Source of the DNA: Clostridia bacterium | Lineage (GTDB): Bacteria > Bacillota > Clostridia > Christensenellales > Aristaeellaceae | Direction: 5' to 3' | Length of the DNA stretch: 64,000 bases | Assembly (NCBI GenBank): GCA_017549335.1 | Contig: JAFYVB010000017.1 | Coordinates: 22,162-86,161 of the forward strand | Part shown: piece after piece, positions 7,964 to 15,212 of the stretch | How positions within the stretch are numbered: position 1 is the stretch's first letter | Layout: each line of letters begins with the position of its first letter | Made by a program: the position numbers and the translations under genes | The notes under the pieces: model-generated | Told to the model about the DNA's origin: nothing | The model's database searches: none | The model's input: the letters and a program-made list of their open reading frames with translations, nothing else

Positions 7964-9786
7964 TACGCATTCACCTCTTTCGCAGCATGACGGGCTTCCT
8001 CTTCCTCCAGCGCAGTCTGAATATTGAAGATACGGCTGTACAGCCCCTCCTGCGCGATCAGCTGCTTATGGGTTCCCTGCTGGGTAATACGCCCGTCCTC
8101 CACCACCAGGATCAGATCGGCCTGCGACAGCGTGACGATCCGGTGGCTGATGATAATGGTCGTGGTATCGCGGCTGCGTTCCTTCAGCGCCTTGCGGATG
8201 GCGGCGTCGGTTTCGGTATCCACAGCCGAGAGAGAGTCGTCAAAAATGAGAATATCGTTTTCCTTCATCAGCGTGCGGGCGATGGCCACGCGCTGCTTCT
8301 GTCCGCCGGACAGCGTTACGCCCCGCTCGCCTACCACCGTTTCCCAGCCCTGCTCGCTCTGAAGAATAAACTCAAGGGCTGCCGCATCCCGGGCTGCACG
8401 GTCGATCTTCTCCTGCGCGGGCTCGCGCACGGCGATTCCCACGTTATCGCGGATGGACTTGGAATACAGGAAGGGCTCCTGCAGAACCAGTCCCACGCGG
8501 GAGCGGAGATACCCGCGGTCGATCCGGCTTATGTCCACGCCGCCGATGGTGATCTTGCCCGAATCGGGCGTAAACAGCCGCTGCAAAAGATGCACGATGC
8601 TGGACTTTCCGCTGCCCGTCGCCCCCAGAATGGCTACCGTCTTGCCCTGCGGCACGGTGAAGGACAGATCTTTCAGCACACTGCGCTGGTTATCGTAGCC
8701 GAAGGTCACGTTATCAAATACGATGTCGCCGCGCAGAGAGGGCTTGACCGCATCCGTTTCTTCGGGTTCTTCCTTTTCGTTCAGCACTTCCTCGATACGG
8801 GAAAGGGCCACGAAGCTTTTGCCGATGTCCGACAGCGTGCGTCCCAGCTGACGGATAGGCCAAAGCAGTTTGCCCACATAGCCCGTAAAAACAACCAGCG
8901 TACCCACGGTGATCTCCCCGCGGGCTGCAAAGAACACACAGGCCAGCAAGGTAATGCAGCTCTGGGTCATGATCAGAGCATCTGAAACCGCCCAATATAC
9001 CGACAGCAGCTTGCTGCACAGAAAATTCTCTTTGGTGAAGTTTTTATTGACGCGGTCAAATTTCTCCACTTCGTATTGTTGTCTACCAAACGCGCGTACC
9101 ACGCGCACGCCGGTGAGACTTTCCTGCAGCATGTCGCTCAGACGCCCCTCAGCTTCATCCACACGGGTAAAGCTTTTATGCACCAGATTGAAAAACACAT
9201 AGGCAAACGCAAACAGCACAGGCACCAGCACAAGGCTGAACAGCGTCAGCCGCCAGTCCTTCATAAACAGAACGGTCAGCGCGACAACGATCATCATCAC
9301 CGAGGAAAACACCGCCATCAGCTGATTGGACAGCGTTCTGCGCACAGTATCCACGTCGCTGGTGCAGCGCTGGATCAGATCACCCGTTTCTGCCTTCACA
9401 TGATAGCTGAAGGGCAGACGCTGGATGTGGCGGTAAAGCTTTTCACGCAGGTGCAGCGCAGCGTTCTCGCCCGCGGTATTCTGCAGGCGCACCTTGGCGT
9501 AATTGAAGGCGCCGCCCACGGCGCTGACAGCCACGATGAGGATACCCACGATCCACAGATTTCTGGCCATAAAGCCCGGTCCGCCCCAGGAATCCACGAT
9601 CCTGTTGATAAAAGCAGGCATGGCCGAAGGCTTTCCGCTCAGATAATAGTCCAGCGTTTCACCCAGCAGCAGCGGCGTTACATAATCCAGCGCCACCGAG
9701 ATCACCGTGCAGATCGCCGCACCGATGAAAAACCGCTTGTTTTTCCCGATCAAACGCGCCATCAGCCGCACTCTTTTTTGATTCAT
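7963..9786 (-). CDS. ABC exporter half, degenerate Walker B, canonical signature
   Basis: A 607-residue membrane-plus-ATPase protein. Walker A is GATGSGKSS near 388, the signature is canonical LSGGQKQ near 494, and Walker B reads ILIFDDSLSAVD near 515, with Asp in place of the catalytic Glu. This is the hallmark of the TM287/BmrC-type subunit of heterodimeric exporters and complements the defect of the downstream gene. The ATG at 9786 has AGGAAAGGAAG upstream. A leader ORF and terminator lie between its promoter and the start, pointing to attenuation control. Confidence 0.92.
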   Translation of the reverse strand: MNQKRVRLMARLIGKNKRFFIGAAICTVISVALDYVTPLLLGETLDYYLSGKPSAMPAFINRIVDSWGGPGFMARNLWIVGILIVAVSAVGGAFNYAKVRLQNTAGENAALHLREKLYRHIQRLPFSYHVKAETGDLIQRCTSDVDTVRRTLSNQLMAVFSSVMMIVVALTVLFMKDWRLTLFSLVLVPVLFAFAYVFFNLVHKSFTRVDEAEGRLSDMLQESLTGVRVVRAFGRQQYEVEKFDRVNKNFTKENFLCSKLLSVYWAVSDALIMTQSCITLLACVFFAARGEITVGTLVVFTGYVGKLLWPIRQLGRTLSDIGKSFVALSRIEEVLNEKEEPEETDAVKPSLRGDIVFDNVTFGYDNQRSVLKDLSFTVPQGKTVAILGATGSGKSSIVHLLQRLFTPDSGKITIGGVDISRIDRGYLRSRVGLVLQEPFLYSKSIRDNVGIAVREPAQEKIDRAARDAAALEFILQSEQGWETVVGERGVTLSGGQKQRVAIARTLMKENDILIFDDSLSAVDTETDAAIRKALKERSRDTTTIIISHRIVTLSQADLILVVEDGRITQQGTHKQLIAQEGLYSRIFNIQTALEEEEARHAAKEVNA

Positions 9787-9885
9787 CGGACAAATTCACT
9801 TCCTTTCCTTTGTCCATACATTAAAGAAAGATATTATGCCGTGCGCAAATGCCCCGCTCATCTGCGCATAAGCATACAAAAAGGC

Positions 9886-9920
9886 CGCCTGCCATGGCAG
9901 ACGACCTTTTATTGCGCAAA
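9886..9920 (-). terminator. Intrinsic terminator (candidate attenuator) between leader ORF and exporter genes
   Basis: On the minus strand AAAAGGTCGTCTGCC pairs with GGCAGGCGGCCTTTT (two G-T wobbles) and is followed by a T run. It stands after the leader ORF stop at 9939 and 100 bases before the exporter start. No other promoter is evident between it and the exporter gene. Confidence 0.85.
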
Positions 9921-9938
9921 CAAACGGGAAAATCTCCC

Positions 9939-10037
9939 TTACGCTTTAACAGGCGGCTGCACACAGACAGATGCAAATGCACCAAAAAGACGCACCTTTG
10001 CCATGATTGCCAGTTTGCAGAAAATCAAATTCGTCAT
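9939..10037 (-). CDS. 32-residue leader peptide upstream of the ABC exporter
   Basis: A short ORF reading MTNLIFCKLAIMAKVRLFGA then FASVCVQPPVKA. It is supported by a textbook ribosome site (AAAGGAGG, seven bases before the ATG) and a consensus promoter 47 bases upstream of that. It is followed by an intrinsic terminator and then the exporter genes. The end of the ORF carries GCAGCCGCCTG. This can pair with the leader's own ribosome site (AGGAGGCTGC, 9 of 10) or with the 3' arm of the terminator (CAGGCGGC, 8 of 8). The arrangement recalls the BmrB leader that controls bmrCD in Bacillus by ribosome-mediated attenuation. It has no homology I recognise; a small secreted or signalling peptide is the alternative. 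Confidence 0.65.
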   Translation of the reverse strand: MTNLIFCKLAIMAKVRLFGAFASVCVQPPVKA

Positions 10038-10090
10038 GTTGCAGCCTCCTTTCTCAAATTTCATTTATTGGTAATTCATACCACGCGTGC

Positions 10091-10119
10091 ATTGTAGCAC
10101 GCAGTTTTTCATCTGTCAA
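10091..10119 (-). promoter_or_regulatory. Consensus sigma-A promoter for leader peptide and ABC exporter
   Basis: On the minus strand a perfect TTGACA and TACAAT are separated by 17 bases. The -35 lies ten bases after the pfkA stop codon, so the exporter unit has its own strong promoter. Confidence 0.9.
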
Positions 10120-10128
10120 CCCTCTTTT

Positions 10129-11190
10129 TTACAGCGCGTTGATGGTGTTGTACAGCTGACGGTTGAAGGGGCGCTTGGCCGCAAGCGCCGTGGTGATATC
10201 CTCGTGGAAGATCTTGCCCAGCTTCATGCCGATCACGCGATTGGACAGGCCGTGATGCAACAGGTTTACCGCCATCACGCCGGCTTCAAAGGCAAACGTG
10301 GCGTCACGGGCCGTGGGACGGGCGCCGCGCTGGGTGTAACCGATCACCGTCGCACGGGGCTCGGGACGGCTGCCGTCAGGCATGACGCACTTATAGTTGA
10401 GCACTTTGGCAAAATAATCCGCATTGATGGAATCATCCTCATGCACACGCTTGCCGTGGGCGGAAAGATAGCCGTACAGATCGAACTTCTCCATCATTTC
10501 CCAAGCGCCCTCGGCAACGACGATCGTGCTGCGGTAATTGCCGCGGTTGATCTGGCTCTGCAGACGGCGGGCAACGTCTTCAATATTCCACTGATCGGCT
10601 TCGGGCGCGATCACGATCTCCGCGCCGGTGGAAGCAGCGGTCATCAGGGCGATATCGCCGCAGTGACGGCCCATGACCTCCACCACGTGGGGTCTGTCAT
10701 GGGAACGGGAGGTAGCACGGATGGAGCGCACGGCATCAACGCACACATTCACCGCGGTGTCAAAACCCAGCGTCATTTCGGTATAAGCCAGGTCGTTGTC
10801 AATGGTGCCGGGGATACCGATGCAGGGAATGCCCTGCTCGCACAGCGCACGGGCGCCCTGGAAGCTGCCGTCGCCGCCGATGACGATCAGACCGGCCACG
10901 TCCATATCCCGCAGGATCTTCGCAGCGTTCTGCTGCACAGCCTTTTCCTTGAATTCAACGCAGCGGGCGGTGCGCAGACGGGTACCCGCCTGGTCAGCCA
11001 TATCCAAAGCGTTTTCAAGGGTGAGATGTATGAAATCCTTCTCGGGATTCTTTCCCAGAAGACCATTATAACCGCGGTCCACACCGATCAGGGGCATATC
11101 ATAAAGCGCTGCGCAGCGAGCGATCGCCGAAACAGCAGTATTCATTCCCGGGCTGTCGCCGCCGCTGGTCAAAACAGCAATTTTCGACAT
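10129..11190 (-). CDS. pfkA: ATP-dependent 6-phosphofructokinase
   Basis: A 353-residue PFK that phosphorylates fructose 6-phosphate in glycolysis. It shows LTSGGDSPGMN at the N-terminus, GGDGSFQGA (Gly in the position that is Asp in PPi-dependent enzymes) near residue 105, the catalytic PGTIDND near 130, and MGRHCGDIAL near 175. Both the GGDGS and PGTIDND forms favour ATP over pyrophosphate as phosphoryl donor. The ATG at 11190 has GAAAGGAG upstream. No terminator is visible between its stop and the exporter promoter, so some readthrough is possible. Confidence 0.95.
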   Translation of the reverse strand: MSKIAVLTSGGDSPGMNTAVSAIARCAALYDMPLIGVDRGYNGLLGKNPEKDFIHLTLENALDMADQAGTRLRTARCVEFKEKAVQQNAAKILRDMDVAGLIVIGGDGSFQGARALCEQGIPCIGIPGTIDNDLAYTEMTLGFDTAVNVCVDAVRSIRATSRSHDRPHVVEVMGRHCGDIALMTAASTGAEIVIAPEADQWNIEDVARRLQSQINRGNYRSTIVVAEGAWEMMEKFDLYGYLSAHGKRVHEDDSINADYFAKVLNYKCVMPDGSRPEPRATVIGYTQRGARPTARDATFAFEAGVMAVNLLHHGLSNRVIGMKLGKIFHEDITTALAAKRPFNRQLYNTINAL

Positions 11191-11245
11191 AAACGGAAGA
11201 CTCCTTTCAAACTAACGATGCACTTGCCAAAAGTCCATCAGTATA

Positions 11246-11274
11246 ATTATAACATAGCCTTTAACATTGCGCAA
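11246..11274 (-). promoter_or_regulatory. pfkA promoter with palindromic -35 region
   Basis: On the minus strand TTGCGC and TATAAT are 17 bases apart. The -35 lies inside the perfect 10-bp palindrome ATTGCGCAAT (11267-11276), which could be an operator. Confidence 0.75.
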
Positions 11275-11344
11275 TTTCATTTTTTGTTATTTTTATCCAC
11301 CTGCGCATCAAATAGTGTTATTTTTCGTCTTTTTATTGCACATA

Positions 11345-11374
11345 AAAAGCGCCGCCCGTTTCCGGGCAGCGCTT
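11345..11374 (-). terminator. Intrinsic terminator after the exported protein gene
   Basis: On the minus strand AAAGCGCTGCCCG pairs with CGGGCGGCGCTTT around a GAAA loop and runs into TTTTTATG. It is 14 bases past the stop at 11388. Confidence 0.9.
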
Positions 11375-11387
11375 TATTCGGAACAGA

Positions 11388-12023
11388 TTACAGAATGCTC
11401 TTGGTCTGCTCGATGCTCAGCACGTCGCAAACGAAGTAGAAAGAAGTGGCCTGACGGTCAGCTCCGGAGTAACCGGTGGCGAATTCGCCGGCGTCATAAG
11501 CTTCCTTGGTGAACTTCTGCTCGTAAACTTCCACGGTGTTCATGTGGATCAGGTAGGTGGTGCCGTCGATCTTCACCTGGATGGTGGAGCGGCCGCCGAT
11601 GCCGGCAGCAGCCAAATTGCGGGCGTTCTGGCCGTCGGTCAGCTGGAAGACAACCTGATCGGCGCCGGTGCCGCGGCGGGTGTAGGTCCAGTCGCCGGCA
11701 GTGATCTTCACGTCCGCGCCGCCTTCATGATTGTCAACATAGCGCCAGTAGCCGATGGTGGACAGGCCGGGGCAGCCGTCGGGATTGACGGTGATGATGT
11801 TCACGTGGGCGTTGTACATCTTGACGTAATCGGGAGCAGAGGCTTCCTTGGTGGTGGCAATGTCAGCACCCTTGGTGGTGAGCATGGCAGCCAGAGCGGC
11901 CATATCGGCTTCCGCCACGAAGGACTTGGTCAGGGAAGCGCCGGTGTAGGCGTCCACGGTTTCGGCCAGCACGCAGGGCATAGCCATCATGCATACGAGT
12001 ACGAGAGCGATCAGCTTTTTCAT
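11388..12023 (-). CDS. Exported protein of unknown function with flavinylation-like motif
   Basis: A 211-residue protein with a clear signal peptide (MKKLIALVLVCMMAMPCVLA). Immediately after it comes DAYTGASLTKS, which resembles the D-x-x-(S/T)-G-A-(S/T)-x-T motif that ApbE-type enzymes flavinylate. The following region (VKMYNAHVNIITVNPDGCPG, then a Trp/Tyr-rich strand) is reminiscent of split-barrel flavin proteins, but I cannot assign a family. The ATG at 12023 with AAAGGA upstream was preferred to an ATG six codons earlier that has no ribosome site. It is divergent from a LysR gene, and a perfect inverted repeat fills its promoter spacer. Confidence 0.65.
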   Translation of the reverse strand: MKKLIALVLVCMMAMPCVLAETVDAYTGASLTKSFVAEADMAALAAMLTTKGADIATTKEASAPDYVKMYNAHVNIITVNPDGCPGLSTIGYWRYVDNHEGGADVKITAGDWTYTRRGTGADQVVFQLTDGQNARNLAAAGIGGRSTIQVKIDGTTYLIHMNTVEVYEQKFTKEAYDAGEFATGYSGADRQATSFYFVCDVLSIEQTKSIL

Positions 12024-12059
12024 GGGTATCGATCCTTTCATTTTGAATTTTGCAACATC

Positions 12060-12088
12060 ATTCTATACGAATCGCAATTCGTGTTCAA
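12060..12088 (-). promoter_or_regulatory. Promoter of the exported protein gene with candidate LysR operator in its spacer
   Basis: On the minus strand TTGAAC and TAGAAT lie 17 bases apart. The spacer is almost exactly filled by the perfect inverted repeat ACGAAT-CGCA-ATTCGT (12067-12082), so a bound protein would block RNA polymerase or remodel the promoter. Confidence 0.65.
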
Positions 12089-12102
12089 ATTCAAACTATT
12101 TA

Positions 12103-12132
12103 TTGACCTATAAAAAACTTTTATGATACAAT
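12103..12132 (+). promoter_or_regulatory. Promoter of the LysR gene
   Basis: TTGACC and TACAAT are separated by 18 bases, about 25 bases upstream of the LysR start. It is divergent from the promoter of the exported protein gene. Confidence 0.7.
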
Positions 12133-12157
12133 ACGCATATCAGGAGGGTTTTATCCC

Positions 12158-13048
12158 ATGAACGAAGAACAGATCCGTACATTTCTCAGCATCATAAAGC
12201 GCGGCAGTTTTTCAGCAGCGGCACAGGAAATGTTTATGTCCCAGCCCGCTGTCACTCACCGCGTGAAAACACTGGAAGAAGAACTGGGCGTTCCCCTGTT
12301 CGTCCGCGATAACGCCCGGGCTGTGCTGACGCCTGCGGGACAGGTGTTTTTGAAAGAAGCCCAATCCCTTGAAAACGCTTTTCGGCGCGCCCATGCCAGC
12401 GTTTCTCCCTTTTCTCAGGGCAGCATCCTGCGCATCGGCTTTCCATCCATCATGATGTTGGGCGAATGCCGGGCATTTTTTGCCGTTATGAAGCTTGCCG
12501 GTCTTTCGGATAATCTGACGCTGCATTCCGTGCTGCTTGAAAATCCCTCGCAGAATCTGCAAAAGCTTTTGTCGGGCGATGTGGATCTGGTGTTTTCCGA
12601 TATCGATCCCGTCGTTTATAACGCTTCGCAGTTCAACAAGCGTATTCTTTTCCACTGCACGGCTTACGCCTGCGTCCACAAAGATCACCGCTGGGCTTCG
12701 CTCCAGCAAATTCCCGTCCATTCGCTGCAGGAGGAAACCGTTTTCCGCTACCGCGACAGCACCCATTTTTCCGCACAGTTCAGCAGTCTTTTGCGGGAAT
12801 TTCCGTTGATGAAGACCACAAAGGAATTTGACACCATCACGCAGGCATTGGCGATGCTGACCGCCCGGGAAGGCGTGGTCATTACCAACGGAAAATGGAC
12901 CAGCTCCTCCAGCCACGTTTATCTCCCGCTTGCGCCCGATATTTCCATGCGTATCGGCGTGATCTGGCTGAAAAAGCGCTCCTCCTCCGCGCTCCGTCTG
13001 CTTGTTGACCGCATCGGCGAACTGCCCGGTGATATCTGGCGTATTTGA
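12158..13048 (+). CDS. LysR-family transcriptional regulator
   Basis: A 296-residue protein with the LysR winged HTH at residues 1-60 (FLSIIKRGSFSAAAQEMFMSQ then PAVTHRVKTLEEELGVPLF) and a periplasmic-binding-like effector domain behind it. AGGAGGG precedes the ATG. It is divergent from the exported-protein gene and 22 bases ahead of an M20 peptidase gene with which it is probably cotranscribed. LysR proteins usually control a divergent neighbour, and an inverted repeat sits in the shared intergenic region. The effector is unknown. Confidence 0.92.
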   Translation: MNEEQIRTFLSIIKRGSFSAAAQEMFMSQPAVTHRVKTLEEELGVPLFVRDNARAVLTPAGQVFLKEAQSLENAFRRAHASVSPFSQGSILRIGFPSIMMLGECRAFFAVMKLAGLSDNLTLHSVLLENPSQNLQKLLSGDVDLVFSDIDPVVYNASQFNKRILFHCTAYACVHKDHRWASLQQIPVHSLQEETVFRYRDSTHFSAQFSSLLREFPLMKTTKEFDTITQALAMLTAREGVVITNGKWTSSSSHVYLPLAPDISMRIGVIWLKKRSSSALRLLVDRIGELPGDIWRI

Positions 13049-13070
13049 TCCATTCTCCGGAGGTAGCATC

Positions 13071-14342
13071 TTGAACTGTTTTGAATCAAACCAACGCGCC
13101 GTGCGGGCGCTGTCGCTGGCCATTATGCAGCCCACAGTATCGGGCGGCGACGCCGCGCCCTTTTATCGGCTGCATACGCTGCTGCGTCAGCTGTTCCCCA
13201 AGCTGTTTTCCCACGCCTCCTGCGAAGCATTCGGGCTGTCGCTGCTCATTCACCTGCCCGGAAGGCAAAGCGCCCGTCCCATGGTTTTCCTTTCCCACAT
13301 GGACGTGGTGGATGCCGGCGATGAAAGCCGCTGGACCCACGCTCCCTTCGGCGGCGAAGTGGACGGCGGCTACATTTACGGCCGCGGCGCTGCGGATATG
13401 AAGGGCCATATGATCGCCCTGCTCACAGCGGCGGAAGATCTGCTTTCGGAGGGCTGGAACCCTGCCAGCGATATCTATTTTGCCTTTTCCTGTGATGAAG
13501 AACTGCGGGGCGGCAGTATGGAAAAGCTCTCCTGCATCCTGCGGGACAGAGGCGTAAAGCCCCTGTTTATTCTGGACGAGGGCGGCAGCGTATCCAGCCC
13601 CTATGCCCTCACCACCGAAAGCGCCGCCTACGTGGGCGTAGCGGAAAAAGGCCGTCTGTGGTTTTCGCTGTCCTGCGAAGGCATGTACGCCATGGAAAAG
13701 CTGTCCAAGGCCGCTGCACGCATCGCCCGCATTCATCCCAAAGGCCGCCTGTCTGCCCCTGTCTTAGCAGAAATGCTCCCCGCGATGCGCCCGATCCTCC
13801 CCCGGCGCGACCGCTGGTGTCTACGATATCACAGCGTTCTTGGCAAACGCCTGATCTACCGTTTTTCCCGCACAGCCGCAGGCTATTCCATCACCCATAC
13901 GCAGCTGATGCTCTGGAAGCAGCAGGGAGATGCGCTGATGCATGAAAAGCCCACGCTGTACTATACCGCCGGCATTCTGCCAGGCGACAGCACCGAAGAA
14001 ATGCTCGACCGCGTGCGCCGTATCATCCGCAGAACGGACATCACGCTGACGCTGGGCTGCCTTGAAGAGCCCAGCAATGTATCTCCCGCCCAAGGCTTGG
14101 CATGGGACGCGCTGGTCACCGCCATTCAGGTGCATTTTCCGGGCAAAAGCATCATCCCTTCCCTCCTTGCCGGCGGCACGGACGCCCGCCGCATGGAAAA
14201 GCTTTGCCCTCATGTTTTCCGTTTCAGCCCCTTCGTTTTCTCTGCCGAGGAGCTCAGCCGCGTCCACGGCTATGATGAAAGAATCTCCATCGAAAATCTC
14301 TCCCGCGGCGTGTCTTTTTTCAGGCAAATGCTGCAATCCTGA
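13071..14342 (+). CDS. M20-family metallopeptidase lacking the dimer-loop His motif
   Basis: A 423-residue protein related to carboxypeptidase/deacylase enzymes of the M20 clan. The metal site is visible as SHMDVVDAG, the GRGAADMKG aspartate, the catalytic DEELRG glutamates and a late VHGYDE. The lid/dimerisation domain normally carries a GGHxSxP loop whose His stabilises the transition state. Here the sequence runs SLSCEGMYAMEKLSKAA with no such motif, as though about a dozen residues were missing. Start: TTG at 13071 with GGAGG seven bases upstream; the open frame further upstream overlaps LysR. It may be inactive or act differently. Confidence 0.8.
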   Translation: MNCFESNQRAVRALSLAIMQPTVSGGDAAPFYRLHTLLRQLFPKLFSHASCEAFGLSLLIHLPGRQSARPMVFLSHMDVVDAGDESRWTHAPFGGEVDGGYIYGRGAADMKGHMIALLTAAEDLLSEGWNPASDIYFAFSCDEELRGGSMEKLSCILRDRGVKPLFILDEGGSVSSPYALTTESAAYVGVAEKGRLWFSLSCEGMYAMEKLSKAAARIARIHPKGRLSAPVLAEMLPAMRPILPRRDRWCLRYHSVLGKRLIYRFSRTAAGYSITHTQLMLWKQQGDALMHEKPTLYYTAGILPGDSTEEMLDRVRRIIRRTDITLTLGCLEEPSNVSPAQGLAWDALVTAIQVHFPGKSIIPSLLAGGTDARRMEKLCPHVFRFSPFVFSAEELSRVHGYDERISIENLSRGVSFFRQMLQS

Positions 14343-14347
14343 TTTCA

Positions 14348-14376
14348 TTGACAAATAAGGAAAATCCCGCTATTAT
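14348..14376 (+). promoter_or_regulatory. Consensus promoter for the cyclophilin-zapA-U32 operon
   Basis: TTGACA and TATTAT are separated by exactly 17 bases, 42 bases upstream of the cyclophilin ATG. Confidence 0.85.
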
Positions 14377-14417
14377 TAGATTGAAAAAATATGCATCAAT
14401 ACAGGAGGTACACCCTT

Positions 14418-14945
<528 letters not shown>

Positions 14946-14960
14946 TCCCAAGGAGCACCC

Positions 14961-15212
14961 ATGGAAACCACAGCCGTTGTTGTGCAGATCATGGGCCGCG
15001 ATTACCGGCTCACCAGCACCACTCCGCCCCAGCAGGTTCAGCGCGCCGCCGCCTATGTTGACCGCAGGATGCGCGAACTGAATGCCGCAGGGCTTCAAAA
15101 CCACGAAGCGCTGTCTGTGATGACGGCGCTGCAGATGGCAGACGAATTACTCCGTGCGCAGGACGAAAACACCCGTCTGCGCCGCAAACTGGACGAATTG
15201 AACCATGACTGA
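14961..15212 (+). CDS. zapA: Cell division protein ZapA
   Basis: An 83-residue protein with the ZapA form: an N-terminal beta hairpin containing VQIMGRDYRLTS, then AAAYVDRRMRELN and a long C-terminal coiled coil (SVMTALQMADELLRAQDEN, then charged residues). ZapA bundles FtsZ filaments at the division site. Its 3' end overlaps the start of the U32 peptidase gene by eight bases, a zapA-U32 order that is common in Clostridia. Confidence 0.9.
   Translation: METTAVVVQIMGRDYRLTSTTPPQQVQRAAAYVDRRMRELNAAGLQNHEALSVMTALQMADELLRAQDENTRLRRKLDELNHD

Noticed and set aside
9939-10037. Reading the 32-residue leader peptide as an AgrD-like cyclic autoinducer precursor
   Set aside because: It has a Cys and a Pro-Pro near the end but lacks the acidic C-terminal recognition tail, and no AgrB-like gene is nearby. 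The terminator and exporter context favour a leader.
10129-11190. PPi-dependent phosphofructokinase
   Set aside because: The diagnostic positions read GGDGS and PGTIDND, the ATP-dependent forms, rather than GGDDS and PKTIDND.
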